This document shows, in pieces, positions 10,827-23,040 of a stretch of DNA of 64,000 nt. Both the position numbers and the translations under genes were made by a program. This DNA comes from Vermamoeba vermiformis. Lineage: Eukaryota; Tubulinea; Echinamoebida. Where the stretch lies: positions 1-64,000 of the forward strand of contig JBEWZL010000233.1 of assembly GCA_045837725.1 (NCBI GenBank), in the 5' to 3' direction. Every line of letters starts with the position of its first letter. The stretch's first letter is position 1. A model generated the notes under the pieces. The model was not told the DNA's origin. It ran no database searches and saw only the letters and a list, made by a program, of their open reading frames with translations.

Positions 10827-13339
10827 TTAAAACGCCGTGTAATCGAACAACGCAAACGTGCCATTCCTGAAACAATAGTTAGTTATGTAGTACACGTTGG
10901 ATCCGCCATTGAATACTTACGAATCAGTAACGCCCATCAAACTGAGTTCACGAATCAATTCTCCGCTCGTCTTGTAAAATCCAGGTTGTTTCTGTTTGTA
11001 CTGGCCTAAGTTGAAATTTCCTGCTAAATGGAACGAATTGCCTTCGTAGGTCCACATCGTCAGTCTGTGATTAAATGCCATTAGTATAACACGATAACAA
11101 AATAGCATTATATGACTTACTCTGGAATGCCAAAATTGAAGAATGTCTTTGTTTTGTAATCGAATTTAATTTCGCCAATGGCTTTCTGGATCGGATCTTG
11201 GAACATTGAGGCTCTGTTAAACCAAAAATTAGCAATCAGTAGCATACCTTGTGCTATATTCTTACGTTCGCAAGTATCTCAAGTCCAACACTAGTGTCTT
11301 GCCATCACCGAACCCCAACAAGACATTTTTGTCGTTGAGGTATGCGTGACTGTATAATTCCTTCACAATATGACATTAATATCGAACTAAATATGGCCCA
11401 TGATACCAGACTCACCTTCTTTTGCACGTCCGATACAATAGCTGCGCGTCGTTTATCGGTTCGAATGTCAAACACGTGGAAAGTACCGCCGTCAGTGGTG
11501 CAGTTAGCCAAATATTGATCTAAATACGATATTAATGCCTCATTATAGTCATTTGGCCCATTACTGCAACGTACCGTTAGGGTGCCACGAGACAGATCCA
11601 ACGACATCGGTGCATTGATAAAGACTGTTCTCACTACGTCGTTCATTCTTTTGAATGTCCTCTGCAAGACGAATAATGTCCGTCACGAACACCTTGCCGT
11701 CGAAACCTGAGTGAGAACAGTGAGCATGTGACGCGACAAAAATAGCGCAAAGTGACACGTGTCAACGAGTGCACGACAAAATGTTCACTAAAATCCAAAA
11801 ATAGTTCAAGTCACAATTAAATAGGACACGATTATGCTAATAGGGGACAATATGTCCTAAAGATGCCAGCGATAATGATATTCATTTCTAAATATGACGA
11901 TTTTTTTTTGGTATTTTAGACTTACCGCCCGAAACGACCAATCTGTTTTCTTTGCTGCTAATTGCAATTTCTCGAATAATATCGGTATGAAATTCGGGGA
12001 AATTAACTGTAATATAATCGTATAAGATTAATATGATCACGAGATTATTGAAATTTTTCAAAAAGATAAAACGTACTAAAATCTTCGACGAAATCTCCGC
12101 CGGGACTCAATCGAATGAGGCCCATTTTAGCACCAGCGGCATATAATGCGTGTTGTTGATCGAACCACTGAATGTCGCGCACGTGCTGAGAAATTATTGC
12201 AATCATTAGAACAAGAGAAAAAAGAATTAAACAAATCGTGGCAAAGGCGAGGAACAATTCTAACAGACTAATTACGCTTAAAATTATGCCTTTCCAGATT
12301 AGGAAATATGAATGAATTAATTTCTTACCTGATCTAAAGCATAACTGAACATTGTATCGATTTTCTTGCGCGGTTCTTGTTGATCGATCTATTTTGTTTA
12401 AATTAATATGATGCTAATAATGAACTAAATTCATAATTATTTTGTAGTTAAATAAGGCTTACTTGGAAGAAAATAAGACGATTCTCATTTCTTTTGAACG
12501 GATCTTGTTCTTCGGTACCAACAGCACAACGCACTTTCTTATTATCAATCACTGGTGCAAATGATGGTTTTGATAAAGCAGGAACAATGTCTATATTTAA
12601 AATTAACGTTAATGATAAAGATATGCATCGTGTGATTCAGAAAGTGTACATCTGGAAGTGCCGCATTCCGAATAAATCGGATCAATGTAATATGATATAA
12701 TATGCGTATATGTCACTAAGCAAGATTTAAATTAATTTTTGCGATGAGTCTTACTTGTATTGTTTCCTAAGGCCATTTTGAACAGATCTTCGACCTAAAT
12801 AAATCAAAAATAAGTCCTTTATTTAAATTAACACGTAAATATATTATTTAATATTACGAATTTAAAAGTGCGCCATTGCTACACTTATATAATTAAAATA
12901 CGTCAAAAAGTGTCACGTCGATCCGTGTCCACTTATCCGATCTACTTACCAATAAAGGCTTTAAGGGTGAAAAATGAGTCATATCATATTCAAAGGGTCC
13001 TTCAGGCACAGATCCGCCCGCACCTATTGAAACGATCTCTTAGTTACAGTTTTTCCGGCAGAATATCTTCGGTTAAAGTTATTGTTACAATAATCTAAGT
13101 ATTATTATTTGCAGGCTATATTAATGCTAGTGTTATTGTCCATTTTGCAAATTAATTTGCTAAAATAATTGATTTTATGGGACAGAACGATTTTATTATT
13201 TTTCAAGCGGATGTAGCTTTATAATTATCAGTAACTTCGCTGTATTTATCATTAATTTATTACCTGTACCCTCGTGAAAATCGTGATTATTATGGTGCTC
13301 ATTATGATAGTAATTCATTCCGTGTTCTGGATGTTCCAT
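10827..13339 (-). CDS. WD40/beta-propeller-like protein, function unknown
   Basis: About a dozen short exons on the minus strand give one consistent frame from MEHPEHGMNYYHN (ATG 13339) to NGTFALFDYTAF and TAA at 10829. Several blade-like repeats are visible: VRDIQWFDQQHALYAAGAK, IREIAISSKENRLVVSGG, VGSVSWHPNGT and a final LTMWTYEGNSF blade. These match WD40-type spacing, although few repeats end in a canonical WD. The His-rich first exon is likely disordered. Propellers of this kind are scaffolds, so no reaction can be named. The last exon was found because the apparent stop at 10919 sits inside a GTAAGT donor. Borders of the middle exons (11300-12900) are less certain. Confidence 0.65.
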
Positions 13340-13422
13340 CTCTTTCAGAATAATCAATCAGCGAAAATGAATCAAATCGTCTGCAAAAATATTTCTCTAT
13401 TTGCTTGAATAGACCTCGTGTA

Positions 13423-14632
13423 CTAGGGTCTATTGCGAAAGAGATATTGTTGCAACGTGTCAATCAATAAAGTTGACTGACAGCAGGTAAAACTCACGCA
13501 ATTTTTTTTGTTGCCAACGAATTAACAAATCTATTATTTGCAACAGCAGCATAGAATAGATATAATATACATATTATTGATTTAAGAGTATCTATTGTTA
13601 AGGTAAGAAGATTTTGTTTTTAACGATCGAATTTGTCTAAATTTTGGGTTAGATCTGGCAACAAGGCATTAATTAAATGTAATTTGGATAGAAATTATTA
13701 TATACTTACGTTCTCTCGATAATGCAATTGATGATTTTTGATTTGGTGGTCTAATTTTATCCGGATGCGCTACCGGCGGTAATATTGTTCCTTCATCATT
13801 TTTTTGATTATTATTCGTTGAAATTAGCTCCAAATTATTTTGTATTATTATTGGCGACTCAGGTTGACCACTATAAGACGCCAGCGGTGAATTAATGTTG
13901 AATTTCGGATGTGCCTTTTCTTGTGTTCTATTCTTCTCGCCTGAGCCATCAGATAGTTCACTACTAATATACGATCCGTGGCTAATATCGCTCTCTTCGA
14001 AATTAAGCGATGAACTCCAAGTAGGTACATCTGGAAAATTAAAGCCAGTAAACGCTCCTAATTCTTCCAAATTTGTTAATGTTATTTCATCAAACGTTCC
14101 TTCATCATAGTTATTCGCTTTAGAGTCATTTTTGTGCTCTTCTCCGTCGTTGATCTTCAAAGATCCAGTCTCGTTTGCTGTTTTGTCCATTAAAAAACTC
14201 CACAGGGCGGAATTTTTGTAGTTATCGCTTAGCTTTGCTTCAGTATGAATATTGTAGTAATCAGATGCCACGCCTGAATACGACTCTCCTTCTTCAAGCT
14301 CCTCTTTAATTTTCAGATTCAAATCTGTTGTACCAAGCTGAGCTACTTCCAAATGACTTGTATCTTTAAAATGAATTACTTAAAATTTAATTTCTGTGTC
14401 GGTTTATTGTCACCTAATTACCGTAATTGATTTGACTGAAAAGCTCTGAGCTTTTTTCGGAAGTCTCATCCGACGAGCCTTCAATACCGCAAGTTTCGAC
14501 GGAAGAATCAATGCTATGCACCCCCTGCGTTAACATGCTACTGATGGACTTGAATTCGTCCGAATTGAACGGCCGATTCAGATCTACGAGCTCGTCAAAA
14601 TCAAATGATAATTTTGTAGGACTTCGTTCCAT
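13423..14632 (-). CDS. Acidic, Ser/Asn-rich disordered protein, unknown
   Basis: Two clear exons on the minus strand, 14632 to about 14416 and about 14370 to 13711, encode an acidic protein rich in Ser, Glu, Asp and Asn with no recognisable fold. A third exon reading STLLIDTLQQYLFRNRP, ending in TAG at 13425-13423, is a plausible C-terminus: donor GTAAGTATA at about 13710, acceptor CTGTCAG. The content (EELEEGESYSGVASDYY, EEITLTNLEELGAFTGF) resembles a transcription activation region more than an enzyme, but that is inference. It lies just upstream of the WD40-like gene on the same strand, with about 85 bases between the two, so run-on or fused transcription cannot be excluded. Confidence 0.5.
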
Positions 14633-15239
14633 GTTCTAATTTCCACGTTATATTAGCTTAGATAGTCTTTGGGCAAGATCCAACCAGTTTGATGATTTGT
14701 ACCAGACCCGATCACGTGCGGTGGAATAGAGCGAAATTTACGAATCGACTAAAAAGGAAGAAAAGATCCGCAGTCGAACAATGGAAATGCGACCATAGTC
14801 CTCAATTCTCATGTGTACGAATATTTTTTCTATCACGTAGCGTGCATGCATTCGTATTAATTAATTCAATGGTCCGAGTTTAGGGAAGATCTCCATTGTA
14901 CTTGTTTGTGCTCAGGATCTAGCAACCTTCATAGTCGCACGCTTATTTGTATATGATCGTGCGAATATTGCTTCTAATTTTGTCCCATAATGCGGGCCTA
15001 CAGGTTGCTAGTCCGGATTTGGACCGAACTGTTTCAATTTAGTAATGATTCGGAGTTTAATAAATCTATTATTCCGTTAATATTTGCTTGACCGATAATC
15101 AAATAATGAATTATGACCGCGGAGTTGATTTTCTTCTTGTTTTATCGCTTGACGTTTTTGACACTTTGAATGGTTTCGGCGTTGGAATCTTTTGCCCATT
15201 AAATTAACCATTACAAACAATACAATACAACGAGATATA
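14633..15239. other. Spacer, no gene seen
   Basis: A divergent promoter region between the acidic protein and the APCDD1-like gene. A 64-codon open frame on the plus strand shows no protein features. CACGTG occurs near 14714. Nothing else can be supported. Confidence 0.5.
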
Positions 15240-16468
15240 ATGAAGTTACATATTGCTATTGTTTTCGCCGTGGTTGTCGCTGCCGCTTTTGTTGATGCCC
15301 AACCGAACCTTGTTGGAACCTGGTCAAGCGAGGTTTGCGAAAGTTTCCCAGGTAATAATATGAATTAATTAATTAAATGTTTATTGAATTATTACCCGAG
15401 TAATCGCCCTAAATAAAACTCGACCGGTCGATCAGATTGCTAATAATTATTTGTTTGCAGTCAATAATCTCCCTCTCAATGCCCGTCGTGTCTTCACAGC
15501 CACCGCTGATCACTACAACCTCACGTTATCTTTTTACTTTGGAGCCTCGTGCACTGGTGATCCACTTGCGTTCATTATGGCATCTGGTCCTTGTAAGTCA
15601 CCGTCAAAGCTTCCAAAATATTATAATTATTAACCGAATAAATTTTAGATGTACTTGGTGGTGTTAGCGGCACCGCTGAAGGTTGCACCGTCGGAGATGT
15701 CGGTCAAGTTTACAACCTCGATCTCTACACCAACGAAACTAAGGAATTTTGGTTCACCAATGTAAGGAAAAAATAGGCCTGCTTAAGTGAATCGATTTTG
15801 TTAATATTATCTTACAGAAACAACCTTATGCGTCTCTTATCAACAGTACTATTGCAACTACCTGCAATTGGACCGATAGCGGACCACAACCTGGCGTAGC
15901 TTATGACATTAGAGGTCTTGTAAGTATAGGCACTTTCAGTCTTTGTCTTACTAATCCACTAACCAGAACTGCGCTGCTTTGAGCGTTGCTGCCTGCGACA
16001 CTCAGTACCAAATTGTTCAGCTCGTCAACAATCCTGAACGGTAAGTCTGAAAGTGTGACACGTGTCACATCACGACACGCCACTTGACAAAATACTAATT
16101 GCCTCGTAGTTTGTACTTCGGACCTGCATCCGCCGACGTGACTGTTGCGGATCCCTGCGCTGAGTCTGCTAGACCTACTGCTGTCATCGTACGTCGATTA
16201 GTTAATACGAACATGTTAGCATTTACTTACGCACCTCGGCACTTAGGCTCTTGGTTTCATCAAGGATTTGGCTGCTCCCAATAAGAACAGCACTGCATGC
16301 TTCGCAACTCCTTCCGCTCCAGCCTCTCAACCTTTTGCTCCTGTTGTTAACGCCCCCGTTACCGTTCCCGAGAACAAGAACGTCAACACCGTCAGCGCTG
16401 CCAACGGCCAAACAAGATTCATTGCTATCCTTGGCTTGTTCGCTGCTTTGGTTCTTGCCATGTTGTAG
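15240..16468 (+). CDS. Secreted APCDD1-like domain protein with C-terminal membrane or GPI tail
   Basis: Seven exons (15240-15351, 15461-15592, 15649-15761, 15818-15919, 15967-16040, 16110-16188, 16247-16468) give 277 residues. A signal peptide (MKLHIAIVFAVVVAAAFVDA) is followed by LVGTWSSEVCE. A beta-rich domain follows, with ARRVFTATADHYNLTLSFYF, a paired Cys in GASCTGDPL and a second GPYVLGGVSG strand. This pattern is like the lipid-binding beta-barrel of APCDD1. The C-terminus is a Pro/Ala/Asn-rich stalk and a hydrophobic end (FIAILGLFAALVLAML) with no charged tail, as expected for a GPI signal. It is therefore likely a cell-surface protein that could bind a lipid-like ligand. The APCDD1 assignment rests on motif resemblance only. 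Introns 2-6 are under about 110 bases. Confidence 0.6.
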
Positions 16469-16751
16469 ACGTTGCAACGAGATTAACTTTATTTGTATTC
16501 TTAATGAACCGCTTTAATATTAGCTTAAACGTCCATTACTAAGAACACCCACTCATAGAGCTGACCGAACGAAAGCATGCTTTTCGTAAGTCCGTTTGAT
16601 CTCGAACGAAGACTTACGCGAAGTTTCTTCCACAGTACAAGACGTGAGCGAATGACAGAACCAAGTAACAACTCACAGCAGCGCTGTTCAAGCGATCCTC
16701 TGATCGCATTCTGGCGACCTCACGGGCCAGCTTCGGAAAATTTTCAAGCAA

Positions 16752-16823
16752 GGTTCCGTAGCTCAGCGGCAGAGCGGATGACTGCAGATCATCAGGTCAC
16801 CGGTTCAAATCCGGTCGGAACCT
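16752..16823 (+). tRNA. tRNA-Cys (anticodon GCA)
   Basis: A 72-base cloverleaf can be folded. The acceptor stem is GGTTCCG with CGGAACC. The D arm is GCTC...GAGC. The anticodon stem is GATGA with TCATC around loop CTGCAGA (anticodon GCA). The T arm is ACCGG with CCGGT around TTCAAAT. No intron. The discriminator base is T and CCA is not encoded, as in eukaryotes. The A box (TAGCTCAGCGG) and B box (GGTTCAAATCC) are intact. A run of five T at about 16828 is a likely Pol III terminator. Confidence 0.96.
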
Positions 16824-17022
16824 CTTCTTTTTACTTTTGCCGCTGGCACTTACTGCCGGTGGAACAGCGAGCAAGGTTCTTTTTTTGGTTAAGACCGCTG
16901 ATCTGGATGTGGTTGCTGACTCGCGACCAAGAGCTCGAAAACTCGGTCTTCTGCCTTTTGCGACGCAAAACTAGGAAACCAAAGCCATTTGAGTGTTCGT
17001 CAGTATTTCACGCGCAGTAACA

Positions 17023-17973
17023 ATGTTACCACGAACGAGAATATTCCTTGTTTCGCTTTTGATCAGCTGTTGCGTGCTCGATCTCATTTCAGCTCAATAT
17101 ACGTGCACAGTAACATGCGGCACTGGCCTGCAGTGTTGCCATAACTTACAAAACGACGCCTGCTATAATCCAGACGAGCAACAATGCATAGATAATCGCA
17201 TCCTCTGTGCCAAGGTCGAGCAGGCTTGTGGAGACGTCTGTTACGATCCTACAACCCACATCTGCTTTCAAAACGAAGACGCGAGCAAGAATACATTATG
17301 TGGTCGAGGAGAGGCACTATGCAACAGCCAATGCTACGATCCCCTTCAGTTTGAGTAAGTCAATTGAAATATTCAATAATTATTTCCTATTCGAATATTT
17401 GTGTGATTTATAATATTGATAATTATCCACGTAATATGCATATTTCGTATGTATAACGCGAGTCATTCAATATCATAATTGATTGATTAAAATATTATTT
17501 GTAACGGTAACTAACCAGACTTCTGCAGCTGTACCAACCAACAGATAATTGCACGAGGCAATGACACGTGCAGCACTTCACCAGAAAATACCTTAGTTCA
17601 ATGCGGCGCTAATTGCTTCCCTCCACAAAACCAATCTTGTGTTGCATGCACATCCTCTGGCGACTCCTCGCCCTCGCTTGTTTGTCCTATCGGTGACAGT
17701 GGCGTCATTCAACTCTGCTGCTCAGTTGGATCTACGAGTGGCTGTTACGACCCTACAGAATCGTTCTGTTGTGCTAATCCCGCGCGGATTTGTTCGAATG
17801 ATAACCAGTGCTCGAGCGGCGAATGTTTCAGCAGCAGCCAATGTTGTTCTACTAGCAGTCCTCGTGCTACTCTCAAAATACCTTCACGGCTACATACATC
17901 GAGCACTAGTTCTCTCTCCCCTACACTCAGCATCTTGTTTCTGGTTGTGATCGGATCGGGTCTCATTCACTAA
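17023..17973 (+). CDS. Secreted Cys-rich surface protein with GPI-type tail
   Basis: Two exons (17023-17354, 17529-17973) give 258 residues. A signal peptide (RIFLVSLLISCCVLDLISA) precedes several Cys-rich modules of about 25-40 residues, with repeats such as CGTGLQCCHNLQNDACYNP, CGDVCYDPTTHICF and CNSQCYDPLQFDC. A Ser/Thr-rich stalk and a hydrophobic C-terminus (LSPTLSILFLVVIGSGLI) end the protein, suggesting a GPI anchor. About 30 cysteines imply many disulfides. I do not recognise a named family; the CYDP-type repeats recall small secreted fungal and amoebal proteins. It sits between two other predicted surface genes. Confidence 0.75.
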
Positions 17974-18338
17974 TCAAGATCGAGTAATTAATACTCAAAC
18001 GACACACTGTACAGTTTACCCTTAGTTGGTAATAGAATGTTACTGGAGTAACTACTGTTGTTAAAATGAATTTTAATCAATTCACCAGAGCGCTTTTTCT
18101 CCGACTAAAGCTGTTATACTCGCGGCGTAAAGGATCGAATGACACTGTTATCTGCTTGGTACTGCCGAGCAGTGTCGTTGATATACTAGCGCTCGTATAA
18201 TCGGGGCTGTGGAATGTATCCCTAGCTGTTTGATTGGTTGGCAACACGTGCACGAACAACTGACAACTTGACACCAATGCAACGCACAAAAACATTGCAA
18301 TTATTTACTGGAAGTAATTTCTTTACTCTACTTTAATC
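17974..18338. other. Spacer, no gene seen
   Basis: Spacer and promoter region between two surface-protein genes. The longest frame here, on the minus strand (18077-18295), has no recognisable features. Confidence 0.5.
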
Positions 18339-20544
18339 ATGGCAACACAAGCGGTACTCACGATCGCCATTGTCTGTGCATTGTGCTACGGAGCTCTTTC
18401 CGATGATGTCCTGGTCAACACATCCAGTTTCTTGGGCACAGTCAGTTGGCCGAGCAGTCAGGGGCTCACTGGTAATTTTCGTAGCTCATACATAATCAAT
18501 GACACCCTTGTCTTCACTACTGCGAGTGGATTGGCTGTGCTTGATCTCGATCACAATTGGACTAATGGCCTGGTTGCTGGTGCTTCCAAAACCAAGTCAT
18601 TGGAACCCATCAGTGGTATTTTCAGTCCTACTGCCCCCTTCGTGGATGAACAACGAAGGGAAATTATTGTCGCATCCGGTGCTGTTCTTCCCAGGCTGGC
18701 TGTGCTGTCGTTGGATACCTTAGAGTTGGTCGAATATAATTACACCAATCCTGTTCCTGCGCCCTCCCTTAGCGAAGTTTATGCAGCGGTTTCAGATGGC
18801 ACCTATTTGTATTACGCTTCAAGGTATTAATTCTCATCTAATTTATCTATTTATGTGATGGATAATGTTATTTTAATACGTAATATCATAATAATATCAC
18901 CATTAAATATTTCTAATTGTGCTGGACAACCATGATTCACTCCGAGTTATTCCGTCTAGTTTTAATTTTTCTGCGAATGCATAACGATGAGCTAACAGAC
19001 TAATTATAGTGGGGTGCCTAACATCGCTCGTTACGAGATTGGCAAGTGGAATCAAGAGCCGCAAGTGCTCACCTTGAATCGAGCGCCGATTGTAACGCTC
19101 GCGCACGACAAATCGACAAAGTAAGATATCCAGTGCTATTGATGTATAATACTGATACTAATAATATGGTTATTAGTTATCTTTACTTGGGCACTGCTCG
19201 AGGAAATGTTCTTCGCGTGCAACCTGCTGCCAACTTTGCGAGTTCGCCAGTGGATATTCTCGGCGTATCAAACGACACTATTAGCGCGCTTCAAGTTGAT
19301 TATAGAAGAGGCTATTTATACGCAGCCACTGATAACTCAAAGGTCAACGTCACCAGCATGTTGTTTAAGATCTCACTGAGCAACTTTGAAATTGTTTCTT
19401 CTCTTCCTTTGGGGCCACTCAACTATGATATTAGAGGTAGCGCTATTGTAGATACCGAAGCAGGTAAGCTAATAGGAACCTCTGAACTTTGTGACCTGAA
19501 GAATTTACTAGAATTTGTAATTAGGAGGACTGCTTTATTTGGGTACCAGACAGTCGCCAGGCCGAGTTATTCAAGTAGATTTGTCGCGTTTTGTCATCGA
19601 GACATCTTATTCCGTTCCAAGCGGAACTTTTCGTTTGGATGCCGGAGCGTTTGATCCGAAGCGAAACATTGTTTGGTTCGGCTCTTACACTCCTGCTACT
19701 AGTTCTCCTACATTGGTGCTTTTGGGCGGCGCAGGTTTGTAATGGAAGGCGTAAATGATTACTGTTGAACTAAATTCATTTACTCTCGCTAGAATCATGC
19801 GACGGTGATTGTTATGGCCACGGTACTTGTTCGTTCAGAAAATGCTTGTGTGGCACCGTGCAGGTCAAAGGCGAAAATCTTAAGTGGTTGCAGCCTTGGT
19901 GCTTGTATTGTAAGAATCTCTCGAACAATTTCCATATTTATCGAAAGTCGTCCCACCGCAGATTGAATTAAACTGATAGGATCATCGTGTTCTTACTCAC
20001 TTAACACTAATATGTGCCTTTACTAGCCGAGTGCCCGACTACTCTCAACTGCAATGGTCACGGTCAATGTCAAGCAGACACGTGCTCGTGTGACGCGGGC
20101 TGGACAGGCAACGACTGTTCAACATCACTCTGCAAAGATCCCACGTGCAACAATCACGGGCAGTGCACGCCATTGGGCAGATGCGAGTGCGAGTTTGGTT
20201 GGACTGGTGACTCGTGCTTGCTCAATCCGTGTCCTGGCAATTGTACTGCCGCTGCATCGCACGGCGAGTGCACGTATTCTGACGGCGAACCAACTGGCTG
20301 CAAATGTGCTGCGGGCTGGACTGGCAATGACTGCAACACTGGTTAGTAATAACAAAAGTAGTTGCCCGATTTGTTATTGTAGTTATATCCGTTGTCTGTT
20401 CAAATGAGTCGTAACGATTGCTAATGAGTGTCATTTTTAGCTGCTACTGATAACAACGTGTCAAGCGCCGTCAAACAATACGCAAGCACTGGTTGGTCCT
20501 TGGTGGGCACATTTGTATTGACTTCACTACCAATGATGTTTTAG
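18339..20544 (+). CDS. Surface protein with beta-propeller-like region, EGF-like repeats and GPI-type tail
   Basis: Seven exons: 18339-18823, 19010-19120, 19177-19463, 19525-19733, 19793-19909, 20027-20341, 20441-20544. They encode about 540 residues. A signal peptide ([16 protein letters not shown]) leads into a long beta-rich region with repeats such as [16 protein letters not shown] and [20 protein letters not shown], like propeller blades. Then come at least four EGF-like modules ([41 protein letters not shown] and others). The protein ends in a hydrophobic stretch ([17 protein letters not shown]). It is probably displayed on the cell surface in adhesion or recognition, similar in build to amoebozoan EGF-repeat surface proteins. 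Exon 6 carries three EGF modules and is the likeliest place for domain gain. Confidence 0.8.
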
Positions 20545-20927
20545 GTGAACAATAAATCAATACGCAATACAAGTTTTCGACTGGAACCGGTTCCAAACGG
20601 AAGTCTGAAGACGGCCAGGCAGCGATTGGTGGAATTTTGGATAGGATAAATCTAACGATAACAGTGGCTGCACTCGATTGAGGCGGAGTTGGCGTGACTC
20701 GCACAATGTTTGAAATTACTGCGCAGAGCAGGCAGAGCAACAATAGGGGTCCGTTGACCACGAACGCATCTGTGTTTTTGTTTGAGCGAGAGAAATAGAT
20801 AACGCCAGAATCAACAAAATTTGGCGTTAGAGAGCCACATGTGGGACAGGACTTGCAAGTCCAGTGGCTGTCAAACTCGTCATAATTTTGGAAGATCGAG
20901 ATACTCCTTTAAACTTCGCCTACAATC
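20545..20927. other. Spacer, no gene seen
   Basis: 3' end of the EGF gene and promoter of the F-box gene. AATAAA at about 20551 is a likely poly(A) signal. A 96-codon minus frame overlaps the last exon of the EGF gene and is not supported. Confidence 0.45.
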
Positions 20928-22687
20928 ATGGAGACAATACCAAATGAAATCATCGGGCTTATTTTCTCATATTTACAACCAAGAACGCTTGGTCTATTGA
21001 CGAGTTGCAGCAAACAGTTCGACAAATTAGTCAAATCCGACACTGTTTTGCAATACCACAAACGTGCACTTTACAAAAGATGGCATTTCCTCCACAATAT
21101 TGAAAGCTATCGAAACGTGTCGTCAATTTACGAGAGGATCCAGCTACGTATCAAAAATCAAAATCGCTGGAAATCGCAGTCACAGCCATTTGGCTACGTA
21201 TTACCAGTAGGAGAAGATAGAATAAGCAAAATTAAATGCAGGAAAAATCGGTAGGAATTTTTGTTCATTTTAAATTTAATTTTCGGACGTCCCGATCTCA
21301 AATTTTTTCCTGGTCAACGTGTTGATCAAATAATCAATCGTAATTACCAAAATAATTAAATAGTGATTTAATACTACGATTCTTAGTCTGCTCGTATTGT
21401 CAGTGTCTGCAAGCAAGGCCACAACAATCTCGGTGTACGATCTCGAAACGTTAAGACTGCTTGGTACAACAGAGACTAATTTGTTTCGCGGAAATACAGC
21501 GAAAATACTCTGGAAGGTGCGGCCATATATTATATTAATTAGAGCTTTCATTAATTAATTTCGTTCCATGTTTAGGGCAATGACTGGATCTTATTTTCGC
21601 ACCAGCAACAGTTTTATTCTTGGAATATCCATCAACCAGCAGTCGAACAAGTTGAGTTACCGACAGAAGGGCCTTTAATGGTGAAATTTTCCAACTTTGT
21701 GTTCTATGATGGCAACGAAACATTATTTTACATCAAAACGCAAGTTGGGAACTTTGACAGATACGTAAGTTTAATTAATGGTGATCATTATGTTAATATT
21801 ATTATTTAGATCTATAATGTTCGAACAAAAAAAGAGCAACGTATCAACTGGATCCAATGCAAAGACGTTTATCTTTGGATTAATTTTAACATAAGAACGG
21901 TTATTTATCAAAAAAACGATGGAAAGTATTATATGGAAAAATTTACGGCTGATTGGAAACGATCCGTAAGTGCCTTAATTTGACACTTCAACGACTTTTT
22001 TGATATTTCCGTTTATAGAGCTCGATAGCGTTAGAAGTTTCGGATTGTTACGGCACTGTGGACTTTAAAATTACTGAAGATTATATTTTCCTTTTTTATT
22101 CTGATTCGTTTGCACTGGCAAGGGTAAAGAATCTTTACGGATCCGTTTGGACTCGGATTAATCTTTAACCTGCAGGTATTTTCACTTAACGGAGCAATCA
22201 TATTGCGAGTACCACTCAATGTCCAGTCAGACCTATCAAGGTTAAGATATTCTAAGGACGGCATTTTGATCCATGAACTCAAACGCATCTCCTCAGTAGT
22301 CGGAGTTTATTCGTTGAAAAATAATAGATTCGAACAAATTAAATGGGTAGCACTGCCTTATTGTGGAACAACGGTTTATAAAATGATCACAACTGACCTG
22401 GTAAGAAGTCGAGCCTCGGATCTTGTCATCGTTGCTAATAAATAAAATAGGCGTTGATTAGATGTCACAAATCCATCGCATTCAAAACGTCCACTACAAA
22501 GAACGAAATTGTCAGTGGAGCTAAATTAACACCTCAGATCAGCAAGCTGGTGCCCAAGGAATACACTACGTGGCGAGTGATGGACAGTGTGGTCTCTGAA
22601 ACACAAATTATTTTGCACATGCAATCGGAGAACAAGCAAAACACGGTTGTCGTGTTAGATTATTGTAATTCTGTAGTTCAGAACTAA
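20928..22687 (+). CDS. F-box protein with beta-rich C-terminal region
   Basis: Seven exons run in one frame from METIPNEIIGLIFSYL at 20928 to VVQN and TAA at 22687. The N-terminal 45 residues match an F-box (IPNEIIGLIFSYLQPRTLGLLTSCSKQFDKLV). The rest is built of repeated beta-like segments (TTISVYDLETLRLLG, NDWILFSHQQQFYSWNI, VFSLNGAIILRVPL), suggesting a degenerate propeller that binds a target. F-box proteins hand substrates to SCF ubiquitin ligases through Skp1; the substrate here is unknown. A less likely reading is an F-box protein outside ubiquitin ligases. Exon edges were set by GT...AG and continuous frame: 21387-21516, 21576-21764, 21810 onward, and the last from about 22451. Confidence 0.75.
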
Positions 22688-23040
22688 GAAAAAAAGCTTT
22701 GGTGATAAGCTGAAGCTCGCAAAATATTACAAATGAACAGGTTGTTATTTTCAATAGCTTGCGTGGTCGTCTTGTGAGTGCCACGTATACCTGTTGGTAC
22801 GGTACTGATGATATTTCCATTGACATGGATTTTCTTTTTATACCGTTGTGCGATTACACTTGGTCGAGTGTCACGTGTGTATTCTTGATGGTTATTAATA
22901 CGCTATAAGCAATGACGTTTCAAGTTTTTCAATCATTTGCTTTGCGTTGTTGTGACGAAAACTGCTAGAATCACAAAGCTCGAAAATTCAGGAGCGTCAG
23001 TCCCGAAAGATCATATCTCGATAATGTTTACAAGATTAAC
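22688..23040. other. Spacer, no gene seen
   Basis: Putative promoter of the Myrf-like gene. CACGTG occurs near 22873. No open frame with protein-like content. Confidence 0.45.

Noticed and set aside
14689-14883. 64-codon plus frame in a spacer
   Set aside because: Short, Lys/Arg-rich at random, no splice partners or motifs.
16577-17020. 147-codon plus frame
   Set aside because: Runs straight through the tRNA-Cys gene and its terminator.
20471-20761. 96-codon minus frame with a signal-peptide-like start
   Set aside because: Overlaps the last exon of the EGF gene and has no recognisable continuation.
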